Notes: generated by a model from the letters alone, not told the origin. DNA of 64,000 nt from Heterohyrax brucei (GCA_028571685.1 CM053141.1:139280833-139344832), one strand, 5' to 3'; counted from the stretch's first letter, positions 38,246-49,608 are shown. Program-made: numbers and translations.

Positions 38246-39687
38246 GTATAAATGTAATTTAATTTTTATTTACTCTGCAGTTCTGAACATGTAAGAAAAT
38301 TAGCAGTTCTTGTAGTTTCACAGAAGGTGTTAAAACTCTTATCTTGCATGCCTTTACGTAGAAGGTTTGCTATGTATTCAAAATAGGGTTTCTGATACTT
38401 TGACCTGAGGATGGAAAGATAAATATTAATTTTGTAATCACAGTGTATGTTAATTTCCAAATACTGCATAATGACTGTTGAGACACATCCAAGCCTCTTT
38501 GTTGTTACAGGAGGGAAGGCTGTAACCAGTTGCAGTGGTACATTTATGCCCAGGCGTAATAGGGACAGAACACTTTTCTTCCTCTATTGGTATTTATGGA
38601 ATATTTTGTCTGTGTTTTCTTCATCTTTTATGAGCAACAAAGAGAAGCCTTTTCTACCATTTGTTTCTACCCTGTATTTGAAGAAAAAAAGAAAAAGGAT
38701 TATTTTAATGTGAAAGCAAAACTAGTGAAATCACACATGAGAGTAAATCAACTCATGGCATTGGCCTGATGGCAAGCACAGCAAAGTCCTTCAGGAACTG
38801 AAGGAAATTATGCCAGTATTTAAAATGATTCTGCTATCCCTGACTCCTCATTATAGCCAATTTTTCCAGATCCTAGAAATACCTGAGTTTGTATATTTTT
38901 ACTTTACCAAGTCTCAGATATCCCATTTGTTGTTTTTGAGTGGTGTTTCCATAGAATCATGAAGATCGATATCCAGATAGATAGTGCTTTTATAGAATCT
39001 TCAAAGTGATGACAGTGCTATTCTATGTCTTATTTGAAGTCAGATGGTTTTCCTGCACCTGGTACCTTGGTTAGCCTTCTGCTCTTTGGAATTGTGTGAA
39101 TGGTGAGGATTAGAGATAGACAGATGGAAGAGGTAATTATGTGAACTGGCTCTGCCTCTCTGATTCATTTTTTGGCCTGGTTCTCTTTGGAAGACATCAG
39201 ACCATGTCTGAGTCCACATGCTCAGCTTCCTGAGTCTCTTGTTTTGTTTTGTGTTTTTTCACCTCCTTGGTTTTCTCTGTTGTACATGATACTCGACTTT
39301 TAAGAGGCAGGAAGAGTTACTTCATTATCTGTAATATGCCATGCATGACATCTTTATCTGGGTGGTCTTTTAGTGGTGGTATTTAGGCGTAAAATATGCT
39401 GACCATTGAATCTGAGGCCACAGTCCCTTCTACCAGTTACCTAACCCCATCCCCCACCCTTGTACTTTTCTCTTCTTACGCATTTGTGTATAACTTCTAC
39501 ACTAGTGTGTACTTTTTTTTTTTATTTTTAAGTGGGGCTCCATTTCCTTTTTTGTCTCTCAAGCTTCTTGAGAGAACCTGTCTTGAACATAGTTCTTTAC
39601 TGGTGTTGTCTTCGTCTTTCTGTGATACGGTTTCTTCAGAAGAACCCCGGGAACAACTGACTGAATTTTACAAGCTTATATACTGTC
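38246..39687. other. Unclassified sequence downstream of PRRC1
   Basis: May include extended 3' UTR. No repeat or gene was recognised; a T-run sits at 39510-39525. Confidence 0.4.
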
Positions 39688-39842
39688 TTGGAAACCTTAG
39701 TGGCACAGTGGGTAAGAGCAATGGCCACTAACCCAAAAGTTTGGAGGTTTGAATCCAGTAGGTGATCCTTGTAAACCCCAGAAGGCAGTTCTACTGTGTC
39801 CTATAGGATTGCTGTGAGTTGGCATCGACTCAGTGGCACCCA
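39688..39842 (+). mobile_element. AfroSINE
   Basis: Sense copy: 'ggaaaccttagtggcacagtgggtaagagc', then 'ggtttgaatccagtagg', then 'gttggcatcgactcagtggcac'. Confidence 0.88.
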
Positions 39843-39999
39843 TTTATTTCCTTTCGTTTTGTTTTTATATACACTTTCTTGTTTTAATTAAGTAGTTTAA
39901 AAGAGACCAGGAAAGCTGCAGAAAGAGTAAATTAACTGTAACCTCAGTTGATAGAAGATAATCAGGTTTTTCAGTTTGAGACCCACTTGTATTTAACTG

Positions 40000-40146
40000 G
40001 AAACTGGTGGTGTAGTGGTTAAGTGCTGTGGCTGCTAACCAAAAAGCTGGGTCTTCAAATCCACCAGGTGCTCCTTGGAAACTCAGTGGGCTAGTTCTTT
40101 TGTGTCCAGTAGGGTCACTGTGAGTTGGAATTGACTTGACACTTAA
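40000..40146 (+). mobile_element. AfroSINE
   Basis: Sense copy: 'ggaaactggtggtgtagtggttaagtgctgtggctgctaacc', then 'gagttggaattgacttgacac'; tail lost. Confidence 0.9.
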
Positions 40147-40421
40147 CGTTTAAATGATTGAGGTGTCTGTCCTTGGGCCTAGAGCTGTGCGACAGACTTC
40201 TGGAGTTGGAAATAGCTTAGTTCTCCCTTCTGCATCTCTTGTCGCTATACTTCTCTGTTGTTTGTTCTTTCATTTCTTGAGGGTTAGTGAGTTAGAAAAT
40301 TGAGATAGATGAGTATGGACAAAAAGATTGTAAATGCAGACATGTGTCACTGATGTCCATGATATGTATGTACTATGAAATAGAGTGTATGTGATTGGCA
40401 CATATATGAACACTACACTTA

Positions 40422-40907
40422 CAGGCAGTCTGGGTTACAAACGTCTGACTTACAGACAACTCATACTTGATGATGAACTACCATAAAGACAGTTGTATTA
40501 GTAATTGGAGTTAAATACATACAGTGGTTTATATTAATGAACACAGGCACTACTTTGTGATGCTGCATGGTTTGGAAATAGTATTTTATATGCATAAACA
40601 AACAAACCCTTTGTCTTCGAGTTGATTTGGACTCATAAGGACCTTATAGGACAGAGTAGAACTGTCCCATAGGGTTTACAAGAAGTGGCTAGTGGAGATT
40701 TGAACTGCAGACCTTTTAGTTAGCAGCCGAGCCCTTAACCACTGTATCACTAGGGCTTCTTTGTTTGCATAGAAAGGTAAAATATATACTGTACATTAAG
40801 ACAAACATTTGACTAAATGACAGTAAGAACCTTATGTACCTATTCCAAATTACAAATTTGACATCAGATTTAGGAATAGGTCTCTGGTAACTCAGGGACT
40901 GACTGTG
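40422..40907. mobile_element. TA-flanked DNA transposon with inverted termini, split by an AfroSINE
   Basis: The left end 'caggcagtctgggttac' and the reverse complement of the right end ('cacagtcagtccctgagttacc') match. Both ends are bordered by TA, as expected for Tc1/mariner/Tigger superfamily insertions. Without the SINE the element is about 320 bp and non-coding, so a MITE. Confidence 0.7.
40597..40760 (-). mobile_element. AfroSINE inside a MITE
   Basis: Antisense copy: 'aaacaaacaaaccctttgtcttcgag', then 'agtagaactgtcccatagggttt', then 'ttagcagccgagcccttaaccactg'. Confidence 0.9.
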
Positions 40908-40982
40908 TATAGGAGCTATGTACATCGTGTGCCAGTTTTGTTGGCTATACATCCAGTTAACACGTCTGCTGTGTCCCATTCT

Positions 40983-41082
40983 CCAGTCAGGATTTCTTAA
41001 CTCTGTTAGAGCCTTGTGGGCCCATAGATGTAAGTGCTGTCAGACGTTGCCCAAATGAGCATCATGAGTTGCATGACTGTAT
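40983..41082. mobile_element. Tigger-like terminal fragment
   Basis: 'gttagagccttgtgggcccatagatgtaagtgctgtcag', ending 'gttgcatgactgta'. It matches 42510-42604 and resembles the terminus of a Tigger-type element (rev. comp. CAGTCATGC...). Confidence 0.5.
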
Positions 41083-42509
41083 AGGAGTATAAATGAAAGT
41101 GTTATGTACGTTTATTCAAAATTATGCAAATTAACAATATACTCAGGGTTCAACTAAATTTCTTGAATATGTTGTTGAGTTTGCTTTGTTTCTTGACTAG
41201 AAAAATTCTAAACAGGAATTTATTTTATGACGCTGAATTGATAATGTTTTATGTTCTAAAACAGGTTATCCATAAATTATTAAGAGACTTGGATATTTTT
41301 ATTCCCAGAGTATAGTGCTCATTTTAAGATACTATGCAGAATGATGGATGAAACCAATTTTGTAACTATGTGAATATGTCATAAATAAATGATACTTTGA
41401 TTCCAGAGATATACATTGTTTTTAAATGCTAATTTTATATTAATATTGTATGAGATGACTGCATATTCTTTTTTTCCTATAAACTAGTTATTGACTGTCA
41501 AGAATTCTTATAGAACAGTAACTTCAAAACATCATCTTTCAAGGGGAACTGTAACATGCAGATACACCAGAATTGGTAACTTTGGTCCCAAAAGAAGTAG
41601 TAATATGGAGGGGAAAATACATTGGAGGTCGGGCCAGCTGACAACAAGGTAAGTAAGGCCTGTGCACATAGAGAGACCCACTGAGTACTGGTCTTAATTT
41701 AACACTGACTGCCAGATGGGTCTTTTTAATTCTTCTTTACCGTATTTGTTATTTTGAGCCTGTGGCCCCAAGATAAGACATTTTTGTTTTGATTTGGGGG
41801 CCTTGAGGGTAATTGCCAAAAGACAGTAGAAGATTGATTTCTTGTTTGATTTCCATTGGATGGAAGACAATATTGTATCTCCAAACACTAGAAAAACACC
41901 TCTTTATGGTCCAGGTAAGGCCATGGTGAATTTAAGCTTTGTTTCAAAATTAACTGGAGAAGAGAAGTTTTGGCAATAGAGACAAAACCCTCAAGGTAGA
42001 AAAAGTATCAAGGAATTTTAAGAATTTACAGAGATGGGAACTCTTAAATAATCCTTAAGTGGAACTCATTTTAAGTACTTAAGGTGACAAAACAGTAAAG
42101 GGGAACTAACATCTATGTGATACAGACCCATCATTAGACACTGAAGTATGCACTGCAGTCTACATTGTGGTGTTTAGTCAGAATAACTACATTTTATTAC
42201 TCTTGTTTTTATAGATGGTTGATTAAGCTACGGGTACAGAATTCAAACACACGAGTGTATTACTTGCTAAACCGTTTTCTCCAAGGTGACTATTTGCTTT
42301 GGAAAGTTGCAAATGCATACTTAATAAATATTTGTCAAATGACAAATACCACTTAAAGTCTGTCTGTGAAGTGTTCTGTGAGAGAAGACATTATGTGATC
42401 TGGACTTGGTGCAAACACCGTATTATGCATGTAAGACACATGAGATAACACGTGCCCTGTGGGAACCTGTTAGGTCTGTTACATCCAGTTGTGTCCACTT
42501 ACCCTGTTC
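41083..42509. other. Unclassified intergenic sequence
   Basis: AT-rich; no gene or confident repeat. An AATAAA near 41385 could serve a longer PRRC1 3' UTR only if transcription reads through the DNA transposon and SINEs at 39688-41082. Confidence 0.4.
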
Positions 42510-42604
42510 TGTCAGAATTTCTGGGCTCGGTTATGACTTTATGGGACCACAGATGTATATGCTGTCACATGGTGTCCAAACAGACAATACAGTGTGGGAC
42601 TGTA
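42510..42604. mobile_element. Tigger-like terminal fragment
   Basis: 'tttctgggctcggttatgactttatgggaccacagatgtatatgctgtcac', ending 'gtgggactgta'; second copy of the fragment at 40983. Confidence 0.55.
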
Positions 42605-42612
42605 ATGGTGTG

Positions 42613-42780
42613 AGGACTTTGCCCTGGTCACAGTGGTTAAGAGCTCAGCTGCTAATCAAAAAGTCAGCAGGCTGAATCCATCAGCCACTCTCTGGAAACC
42701 CTGTAGAGCAGTTCTGTTCTGTCGTAATAGGGTCACTATGAGTCAGAATCAACTTGACAGTGACAGTTTTGGTTTGCTGG
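42613..42780 (+). mobile_element. AfroSINE
   Basis: Sense copy: 'ccctggtcacagtggttaagagctcagctgctaatc', then 'ggtcactatgagtcagaatcaacttgacagtgacag'. Confidence 0.9.
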
Positions 42781-42789
42781 TTTATATGC

Positions 42790-43336
42790 CTTTTCCAGTC
42801 TTCAGTGAATTAAATCTTTAAAGTGGAAACTGGATTTTACTCCATTTCTTACTTACTTTCTGTGAATAAGGTACTGTTCAGGTGGCACTAATTTTAACCT
42901 GTTCAGTAACTTTCTGATGATTTCAAGCAGATATCTCTTCATATCCTATTTTTTCCAGCTTTTCTGTTTGTCCTCAGTGGGAGGGTTGGATCTACACAAC
43001 CTAACTTACTATTGCTGTAAGTAAAATGTACTTTGTTTAAATGGCTGTTGGTCTTTAAGCACACAGGGAGAACAAAAGGATTTATGATTTGATACAGGTT
43101 TTCAGATAGGAAATTCTTCGTAGAAATCTTTGAATTCCAAGTAACTTGACTTACAGAAGGGTAGAAGAAGTAGAAGTATATGCAAGCCCCACATCCACAG
43201 CCTGCCTGCCTAAGACGTTTGCTGACTGCTGGGAGCAAGAGAAAGAGGCAGAGGTGCTTGGATGTTCGTTGTCTGGTCAGAGCAGCTTTGGCTCTGATGT
43301 AGTCACAGGTTCCACTTTCATGCCCACAACATGGTA
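42790..43336. other. Unclassified intergenic sequence
   Basis: No feature was recognised. Long open frames on both strands here have no similarity I know. Confidence 0.4.
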
Positions 43337-43372
43337 AAAACCAAAAACCCATTGTTGTCGGGTCAGGCGCGA
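43337..43372 (-). mobile_element. AfroSINE tail fragment
   Basis: 'aaaaaccaaaaacccattgttgtcgggtcagg' only; the rest of the SINE is absent. Confidence 0.55.
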
Positions 43373-43454
43373 AAGCATGGTGAGTGCCCATAATGTAAAT
43401 TCCACCTTCCTCTTAGGCTTTTGTGGAATTAATATAACTTAACAGTAGCTACTA

Positions 43455-43612
43455 ATACACCCACTGCTGTCTAGTCGATTCTGACTCAGTGACCCTGTAG
43501 GACAGGATAGAACTGCCTTTTAGAGTTTCCAAGGAGACTTTGGTGGATTTGAACTGCCGACCTTTTGGTTAAGCAGCTCTAACATGTAACTACTAGGCCA
43601 CCAGGGTTTCAC
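43455..43612 (-). mobile_element. AfroSINE
   Basis: Antisense copy: 'cccactgctgtctagtcgattctgactcagtgaccc', then 'gaactgccgaccttttggttaagcagc', then 'aggccaccagggttt'. Confidence 0.92.
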
Positions 43613-43759
43613 AATAGCTTTAATAAATGCATAATTGCAAATTCTTCATGCATTCCTGTAAATAGGTGCTAATTCTGTTTTAAGAAAGGTTAACTGGAAT
43701 TGAGTGCCAGCACTGTGGCGGTCATGAGTACCACTGTACCCCATTGCCTGGCACAATTA

Positions 43760-43933
43760 ACCAAAAAATAAATAAATAAACCCACTGCTGCTGAGTCAAT
43801 TCTGACTCATAGCGACCATATAGGACAGAGTGGAACTGCCCCATAGAGTTTCCAAGGAGCACCTAGCAGATTTGAACTGCTAACCTTTTGCTTAGCAGCT
43901 GTAGCACTTAACTGCTACACCATCAGGGTTTCC
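43760..43933 (-). mobile_element. AfroSINE (first of a tandem pair)
   Basis: Antisense, nearly complete; flanked on both sides by 'ctggcacaatta' (43748-43759 and 43934-43945). Confidence 0.93.
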
Positions 43934-43945
43934 CTGGCACAATTA

Positions 43946-44095
43946 CCAAAAACCCATTGCTGTCGAATCAATTCTGACTCGCAGCGACTCTCTAGAACAG
44001 AGTAAAACTGCTCCATAGAGTTACCAAGGAATGAACTGTTGACCTTTTGGTTAGCAGCAGCTCTAGCACTTAACCACTATACAACCAGGGTTTCC
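43946..44095 (-). mobile_element. AfroSINE (second of a tandem pair)
   Basis: Antisense; flanked by 'ctggcacaatta' at 43934-43945 and 44096-44107. Sequence differs from its neighbour, including a shortened middle, so it is not a recent duplication. Confidence 0.92.
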
Positions 44096-44280
44096 CTGGC
44101 ACAATTAGGCACTTTATAATATTTAATAAACTAAAATCTATTGGACCCCATAGGCCATATTCTTTCTATATTATGCAGCATCGTTGTTTTATTTTAAAGA
44201 AAAACACTTAACAGTGTTAAGTCTCACTTTGAAGAATGTTGTTAGGTTTCATTGGGTCAGTTCCAACTCAAAGCAACTGT

Positions 44281-44757
44281 TATGGATTAAATATTAGGAA
44301 TTGAATTGTGACTCCACAAAATATGTGTCTGTTTGGCTGAGCTGTGATTCTCTGTATTGTGTATTGTGTGATTGTCCACCATCTTGTCATCCTATGTGTT
44401 GTAAATCCTACTTCTGTGATGTTAATGAGTCAGGATTAAAGGTAGTTATGTTAATGAGGCAGGACTCAATCTACAAGATTAGATTATATCTTAAATCAGT
44501 TTCTTTTGAGATATAAAACAGAGACATCAGCAGAGTTGAGATGACTTCTTTTAAACCTGGGATCCCTTCACTGAGAAGCTTCTAGACCATGGGAAGATTG
44601 ATGGCAAAGACCTCTGAGAAACAGAAGAGTGAAAGCTTTCCTCTAGAGCTGGCACCTTGAATTTGGACTTCTGTTAGATGGTGAAAGAGTAAGTTTTGTT
44701 TGTTAGAGCCATCCACTTGTGGTATTTCTGTTGTAGCAGCACTGGATAACTAAGACA
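44281..44757 (+). mobile_element. LTR-like element inserted in RTE
   Basis: 'ggaattgaattgtgactccacaaaatatgtgtctg', then 'gggatcccttcactgagaagc', then 'gttagagccatccacttgtggtatttctg', then 'ggataactaagacag'. RTE sequence similar on both sides ('caactgttatgg'/'tgaccgtatgc') suggests a duplicated target. Confidence 0.75.
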
Positions 44758-45774
44758 GTGACCGTATGCATGACAGAACAAAATACTGTCCAGTGCTGAG
44801 CCATCCTTGCAGTTGTTGTTATGTTTGAGCCCTCGGTCTAAGCCGCTGTGTCAGTCCGTCTCACTGAGGGTCTCCCTTTTTCGCTCTCATCCTCTATAAG
44901 CATGATGTCCATCTCCAGGAAGCAGTCACTCGTGATAACGTGTCCAAAGTACATGAGATGAGGTTATGCCTTCCTCGCTTCTAAGGTGCGTTCTGGCTGT
45001 ACGTCTTCCAGGTCAGATTTGTTTGTTGTTGTTCCAGTCCATGGCATAGTCAGCATTCATCACCTAAGGCATTAATTCTTCTTCAGTCTTCTTTGTTCCC
45101 AGTGCAGCTTTCACATGCATATGAGGCTGCTGGGAATACTATTTCTTGTCTCCGGTATACCATAGTCCTCGAAGTGATGTCTGGCACTTTATGAGAAGTC
45201 TTTTGCAGCAGATTTGCCCAGTGCATTGATTGCATCATTTCATTTCTTGACTGCTGCTGTCATGGGTGTTGACTGTGGATAAATGATCCATTAATAAATT
45301 TTTTTTTCCTTTTATCATGATATTGTTTATTGACCCAGTGGGGTGGGGGAGGTTGGCTTTTGTTTTTTGTTAAGGTATAATCCATACTGAAGACTAGTCT
45401 TTGATCTAGATCAATAAGTGCCTCAAGTTCACTTTCAGCAAGCAATGTAGAGTAATCTGCATATCACAGGTTGTTAATAAGTCTCTAATCCTAATGCTAA
45501 TATTTCTTCAAATACTCCAGCTTCTCAGATAATTTGCTAAGCATACGGATTGAACAAATGGGGTGGAAGACTAGAACAGAAATACACAACTTTCTGACTA
45601 AACCACATAGTGTCTCCCTGTGTTTGAACAACTGACTGCCTGGCCTATAGACAGGTTCTTCATGACCACAATTAAGTGTTCTGGAATTCCCAGTTTTCAC
45701 AGTGTTACCTATGATTTGTTATGATCCACACAAATGCTTTTGCATAATCAATAAAACACAGATAAACACCTTTC

Positions 45775-46290
45775 ATGGATTGAATTGTGTCCCCCCAAAA
45801 ATATGTGTAGCTATGTGACTGGGCCATGATTCCCTGTATTCTATGATTGTCCTCCATTTTGTGCTTTTGCTATACTGTAAAAGGATCAGGGTGGGACTGT
45901 AAATCCCTTCATAAGATCACCTCCCTTCTCCATTATAAAGGGAGTTTCCCTGGAGTGTGGCTTGCACCACCCTTTATTCTTTCATACTGCAGGAGATAAA
46001 AGGAAAAGGAAGTAAGCAGAGACTTGGGAACTTTACACCATCAAGAAGGCAGCTCCGGGAGAAGAGTACATCCTTCAGACCTGAGGTTCCTGCTCCAGGG
46101 TGCTCCCTTAACAGAGATTGATACAATACCGGACTTGACTCCAGAGCTGACAAGGGGAAAAACCTTCTCCTGGAGTGGGCATCCTAATTTGGACTTGTAG
46201 CTTACTGGACTGTGTAAGCATAAACTTTCCTTTGTTAAAGACATCCACTGTGTTGTATTGCTGTTAGAGCGGCTCCAGCTGACTAAAACA
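45775..46290 (+). mobile_element. LTR-like element inserted in RTE
   Basis: 'atggattgaattgtgtccccccaaaaatatg', then 'ggagtttccctggagtgtggc', then 'ggagataaaaggaaaaggaag', then 'ttggacttgtagcttactggactgtg', then 'gctgactaaaaca'. It interrupts RTE between '...acacctttc' and 'tggtactcac...'. Family resembles MaLR/MLT1 LTRs; non-coding. Confidence 0.75.
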
Positions 46291-46974
46291 GCAACGTTCT
46301 GGTACTCACTGTTTGCATCCACATCCATAAGATACTGGCAGTGATAGTCCTCATTCTACATCACCTTCTGAATCTGGCTTGAAATTCTGGCAGTTCCCTG
46401 TTGATGTACTGCTGCAATCATTTTTAAATTTTCTTTAGTACCATCAGTTCTTGATCTTATGTTACCTCCTGAGATGACTGAATATCAAACGGTATCAAAA
46501 AATTCTTTCCAATTCTTTCATTTTTAGTATAGTGACTGTACATTCCTTGTATCGTCTTGCAATGCCTCTTGTGTTGGTGTTGTTTAGTATTTTTTCTATA
46601 GAATCCCTCTACAATAACAACTTGAGGCTTGAATTTTCTCTTCAGTTACTTCAGCTTGGCAAATTCTAGGCATGTTCTTCCCTCTGTTTTCTACTTTTAG
46701 GTGTTTGTACTCTTCATTATAATACTTTGTCTTTTCAAGCCACTGCTTGACACATCCTGTTCAGCTCTTTTACTTCAGCATTTGTTTTGCTGTAGCTACT
46801 GTGGGCTTAAGAGCAAGTTTCAGAGTCTCTGCTGACATTCATTTTGTTTTTTCTCTTCTGCCTTTTTACTGACCTCTTTTCTCATGTATGATATCCTTGA
46901 TGTCATTTCACAGTTCCTCTAGTCTTTGATCATAAGTGTTTAATGAGCAATTTGATGATCTGTTCTATAGTCAA

Positions 46975-47490
46975 CTGCTTTGAAGGGTTCAAGACTTCAA
47001 TGGAAGAAGTAACTGCAGATATGGTGAAAATAGCAAGAGAACTAAAATTACATGAAGTGAAGCCTAAAGGTGTGACTGAACGACTGCAATCTTATGCTAA
47101 AACTTTAACAGATGAGAAGTTACTTACTATGGAAGACAAAAAAAGAAAGGTTTCTTGATATGGAAATTACTTCAGTTGAAGATGCTGTGAACATTGTTGA
47201 AAGGACGACAAAGGCTTTAGAATATAACATGACCTCGGTAAAGCAGTGACAGAGTATGAGAGAATTGACTCTAATTTTGAAAGTTGTTCTGTGAGAAAAA
47301 TGCAGTTAAACAGCATTGCATGCTATAGAGAAATATTTTATGAGAGTCAATTAATGTGGCAAACTTTGTCATCTCGTTTTAAGAGATTGCCACAGCCACC
47401 TCAACCTTTAGCAGCCACCACCCTGATCAGTCAGCAGCCATCAGCATCAAGGCGAGGTACTCCACCAGCAAAGATTATGATTTACTGAAG
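46975..47490 (+). pseudogene. Tigger1 transposase C-terminal remnant
   Basis: The sequence reads in one frame to the stop at 47156-47158, then in a second frame ([20 protein letters not shown] from 47246) to about 47488. It matches the acidic tail region that follows the DDE catalytic core in Tigger1-type transposases. The DNA-binding CENP-B-like domain and the catalytic core are missing, so it has no function as a transposase. Confidence 0.8.
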
Positions 47491-47603
47491 GCTTAGATGA
47501 TGGTAAGCAATTTTTAGTAAGAAAGTATTTTTAATTATGGTCTCTACGTTTTTTATGACAATGTTATTGCGTACTCAATAGGTTACAGCACCAGGGAAAC
47601 ATG

Positions 47604-47766
47604 CAAACCCTGGTGGCATAGTGGTTAAGTGCTGTGGCTGCTAACCACAGGGTCTACAGCTCACATCCACTATGTTTTCCTTGGAAACTCTGGGGTAATT
47701 CTGCTCTGTCCTGTAGGATTGCTGAGAGTTGGAACTGACTCGATGGCAGTGGATTTGGCTTTGGTT
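47604..47766 (+). mobile_element. AfroSINE in Tigger1
   Basis: Sense copy: 'aaaccctggtggcatagtggttaagtgctgtggctgctaacc', then 'gttggaactgactcgatggcagtgg'. Confidence 0.92.
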
Positions 47767-47873
47767 ATGCTGTAAGCATAACTTTTTGCACTGGGAAACC
47801 AAAAAATTTGTGTGACTCATTTTATTGTGACATTCACTTTATCATGGTGGTCTGGAACCAAACCCACAATATC

Positions 47874-48045
47874 TCCAGCCTTAGTAGTACAGTGGTTAAA
47901 ACACTTGGCTACTAATCCTAATGGTCTGCAGTTTGAAACCACTGGTGGTTTTGCAGGAGAAAGCTGTAGTGGTCTGCTTCCGTAAAGATTTGCAGTCTCA
48001 AAAACCCTATAGGGTTACTATGAGTTGAAATCGACTCGTGTCTCT
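47874..48045 (+). mobile_element. AfroSINE, long subfamily, in the Tigger1 terminal repeat
   Basis: Sense copy splitting the Tigger1 end between 'caatatctcc' and 'tctctgaagtgtgcctg'; contains the long block 'gagaaagctgtagtggtctgcttccgtaaag'. Confidence 0.9.
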
Positions 48046-48059
48046 GAAGTGTGCCTGTA

Positions 48060-48860
48060 CTAGTGGTTTAGATTCCAGTATCACTGCAGCACTCAGGCCA
48101 CCACACTGTGTTACAAACTGTTGCACTCGTGATAAAGAAAATTACATAATGATGTAGAAAGGCTTTACATTATAGAAGACTCCAATAGAGCTGCTGAACT
48201 TTTGAATGAAAGCAAATGAAGGATGAGAGCACTGAGAACTTGGAAGTCACCACTTGGTAGCAAAGAAGTTTTGAGCAAGTTTTTTCTGTTTTTTGAGCCT
48301 CCGTTTCTTCATTATTAAGATCCAGGTGGTGAGACCCAAGACACAAAGCTGCTGTAGGAAATACATGGAGCAAAAGCCACACTCAGTTCCTGAGAACCTA
48401 TCTCTTAGGAACTTCTGCCCACACAATTTCCTGGTGTTTAAAAATAGAGATTTTTCATGAAATGTAACCCCTAAGCACTAGCTATCTACTTAAATTTATC
48501 TGCTTCAATGCTGGAGAATGAACTGTTTAGGGGCATGTCAATCTCCAATCTGGGCTTTCTTAATAACATTGGGCCATTGTTTTCAAGGGTAGTTTTGACT
48601 ATACAGGCATTTCTGTTATGATTTGATATATACATTCCTAAAGGGCCTTGCTTTCTATAAAATCGTATAGTAGAAATGACAAGGCTTATGAGAAAACCTA
48701 TGCGACACTGAGATGAGAGCACTAACAAAGTAAAGCCTTGATTAAAATATTCACACAGTTGAAAAACAAACAAAAATGTTATGTTCCTAATAAGTAAATC
48801 ACTAAACAACAAAAGAGAACTATAATGTGGAAAAAAAAAAAGGTGAAGGTAGCTAGATGG
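48060..48860. other. Unclassified intergenic sequence
   Basis: No feature was recognised. Confidence 0.4.
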
Positions 48861-48862
48861 AA

Positions 48863-49014
48863 AAAATCGCTACCATTGAGTCAATACCAGCTCACAGCAA
48901 CACTGTAAGGACAGGGTAGTGCCACCCCATAGAGGGCAAGGATTGCCTGCAGATTTGAACTGCTGGCCTTTTGATTAAGTCATACCACTTGATTGCTACA
49001 CCCCCAGAATTGCC
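48863..49014 (-). mobile_element. AfroSINE, diverged
   Basis: Antisense copy: 'accattgagtcaataccagctcacagcaacac', then 'gatttgaactgctggccttttgatta'. Confidence 0.8.
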
Positions 49015-49285
49015 TGCTAGATGGAAACGGAGTTGAGGATGTTGCGTTAAGGAAAAAGGACAAATGACAGAATGATCAACCACAACTTTGCAACGAGCAC
49101 TTCCAAGCTGGAGCAGGGGTCCATCTAACCCAGAACACGGGCAGAGTGGCAACATGTATAGTATGTCAGGGCTTCCTGTGCTCTTCTGTGTCGGTGATTT
49201 TCTGTTGAGGTGCTAGTATTTAGTTACAGAAACTGATGGGACGGCTAGGTTTGATCAATTTTGGATAAACTGATTGTTACAGAGG

Positions 49286-49482
49286 GAGCCCCGGGGTGGT
49301 GCAAAGAAGTGCTCAACTACCAGCCAAAAGTCGGTGGTTCAGACTCACCTGGTGGCTCCTCAGAAGACAGGCCTGGCGAGGCTCTTTCCAATGGACACAG
49401 CCTTGAAAACCCTGTGGGGCAGTTCTACCACGTCCCCATGGGGCCACCAGGAGTCGGAAGCGACTTGAGGGCAACAGCAACA
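49286..49482 (+). mobile_element. AfroSINE, long subfamily
   Basis: Sense copy: 'agccccggggtggtgcaaagaagtgctc', then 'gtcggtggttcagactcacc', the long block, then 'ggagtcggaagcgacttgagggc'. GC-rich and comparatively intact at CpG sites. Confidence 0.88.
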
Positions 49483-49608
49483 ATAATTGTTATAGAAATG
49501 TGGGTGGCAGCAGCACAGACTGAAGCTGGTATTTGCCTTACTCATTACCTTTAGAGACTGTTTATCATCATCTCTACAAAAGCACCATCATAGGAAAAGA
49601 AAAAAAAA

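Larger units (their letters stand above)
44226..46973 (-). mobile_element. RTE LINE with two LTR-like insertions
   Basis: The pieces 44226-44280, 44758-45774 and 46291-46973 follow RTE order without overlap: 3' module gttgttaggtttcattgg, then 'ccatctccaggaagcagtc', then the RT region, then 'tttactgacctctttt', then 'gagcaatttgatgatctgttc'. RT remnants are out of frame. It abuts Tigger1 at 46974. Confidence 0.9.
46972..48056 (+). mobile_element. Tigger1 DNA transposon, 3' part
   Basis: The C-terminal part of the Tigger1 transposase is readable at 46975-47490 over two frames (CFEGFKTSMEEVTADMVKIA, then TLTDEKLL, then the second-frame piece [15 protein letters not shown], then [10 protein letters not shown]). 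It continues into the characteristic Tigger1 3' end ('gcactgggaaaccaaaaaatt', then 'gcaatatctcc'-like) and the terminal motif 'gtgcctg' followed by TA at 48057. Two AfroSINEs interrupt the 3' end. 5' part absent. Confidence 0.85.

Noticed and set aside
46943-47488. Tigger-like open frames as a domesticated TIGD gene
   Set aside because: Only the C-terminal tail remains, in two frames, with no catalytic core or DNA-binding domain.
49261-49554. 97-codon open frame
   Set aside because: It is the translation of a sense AfroSINE.
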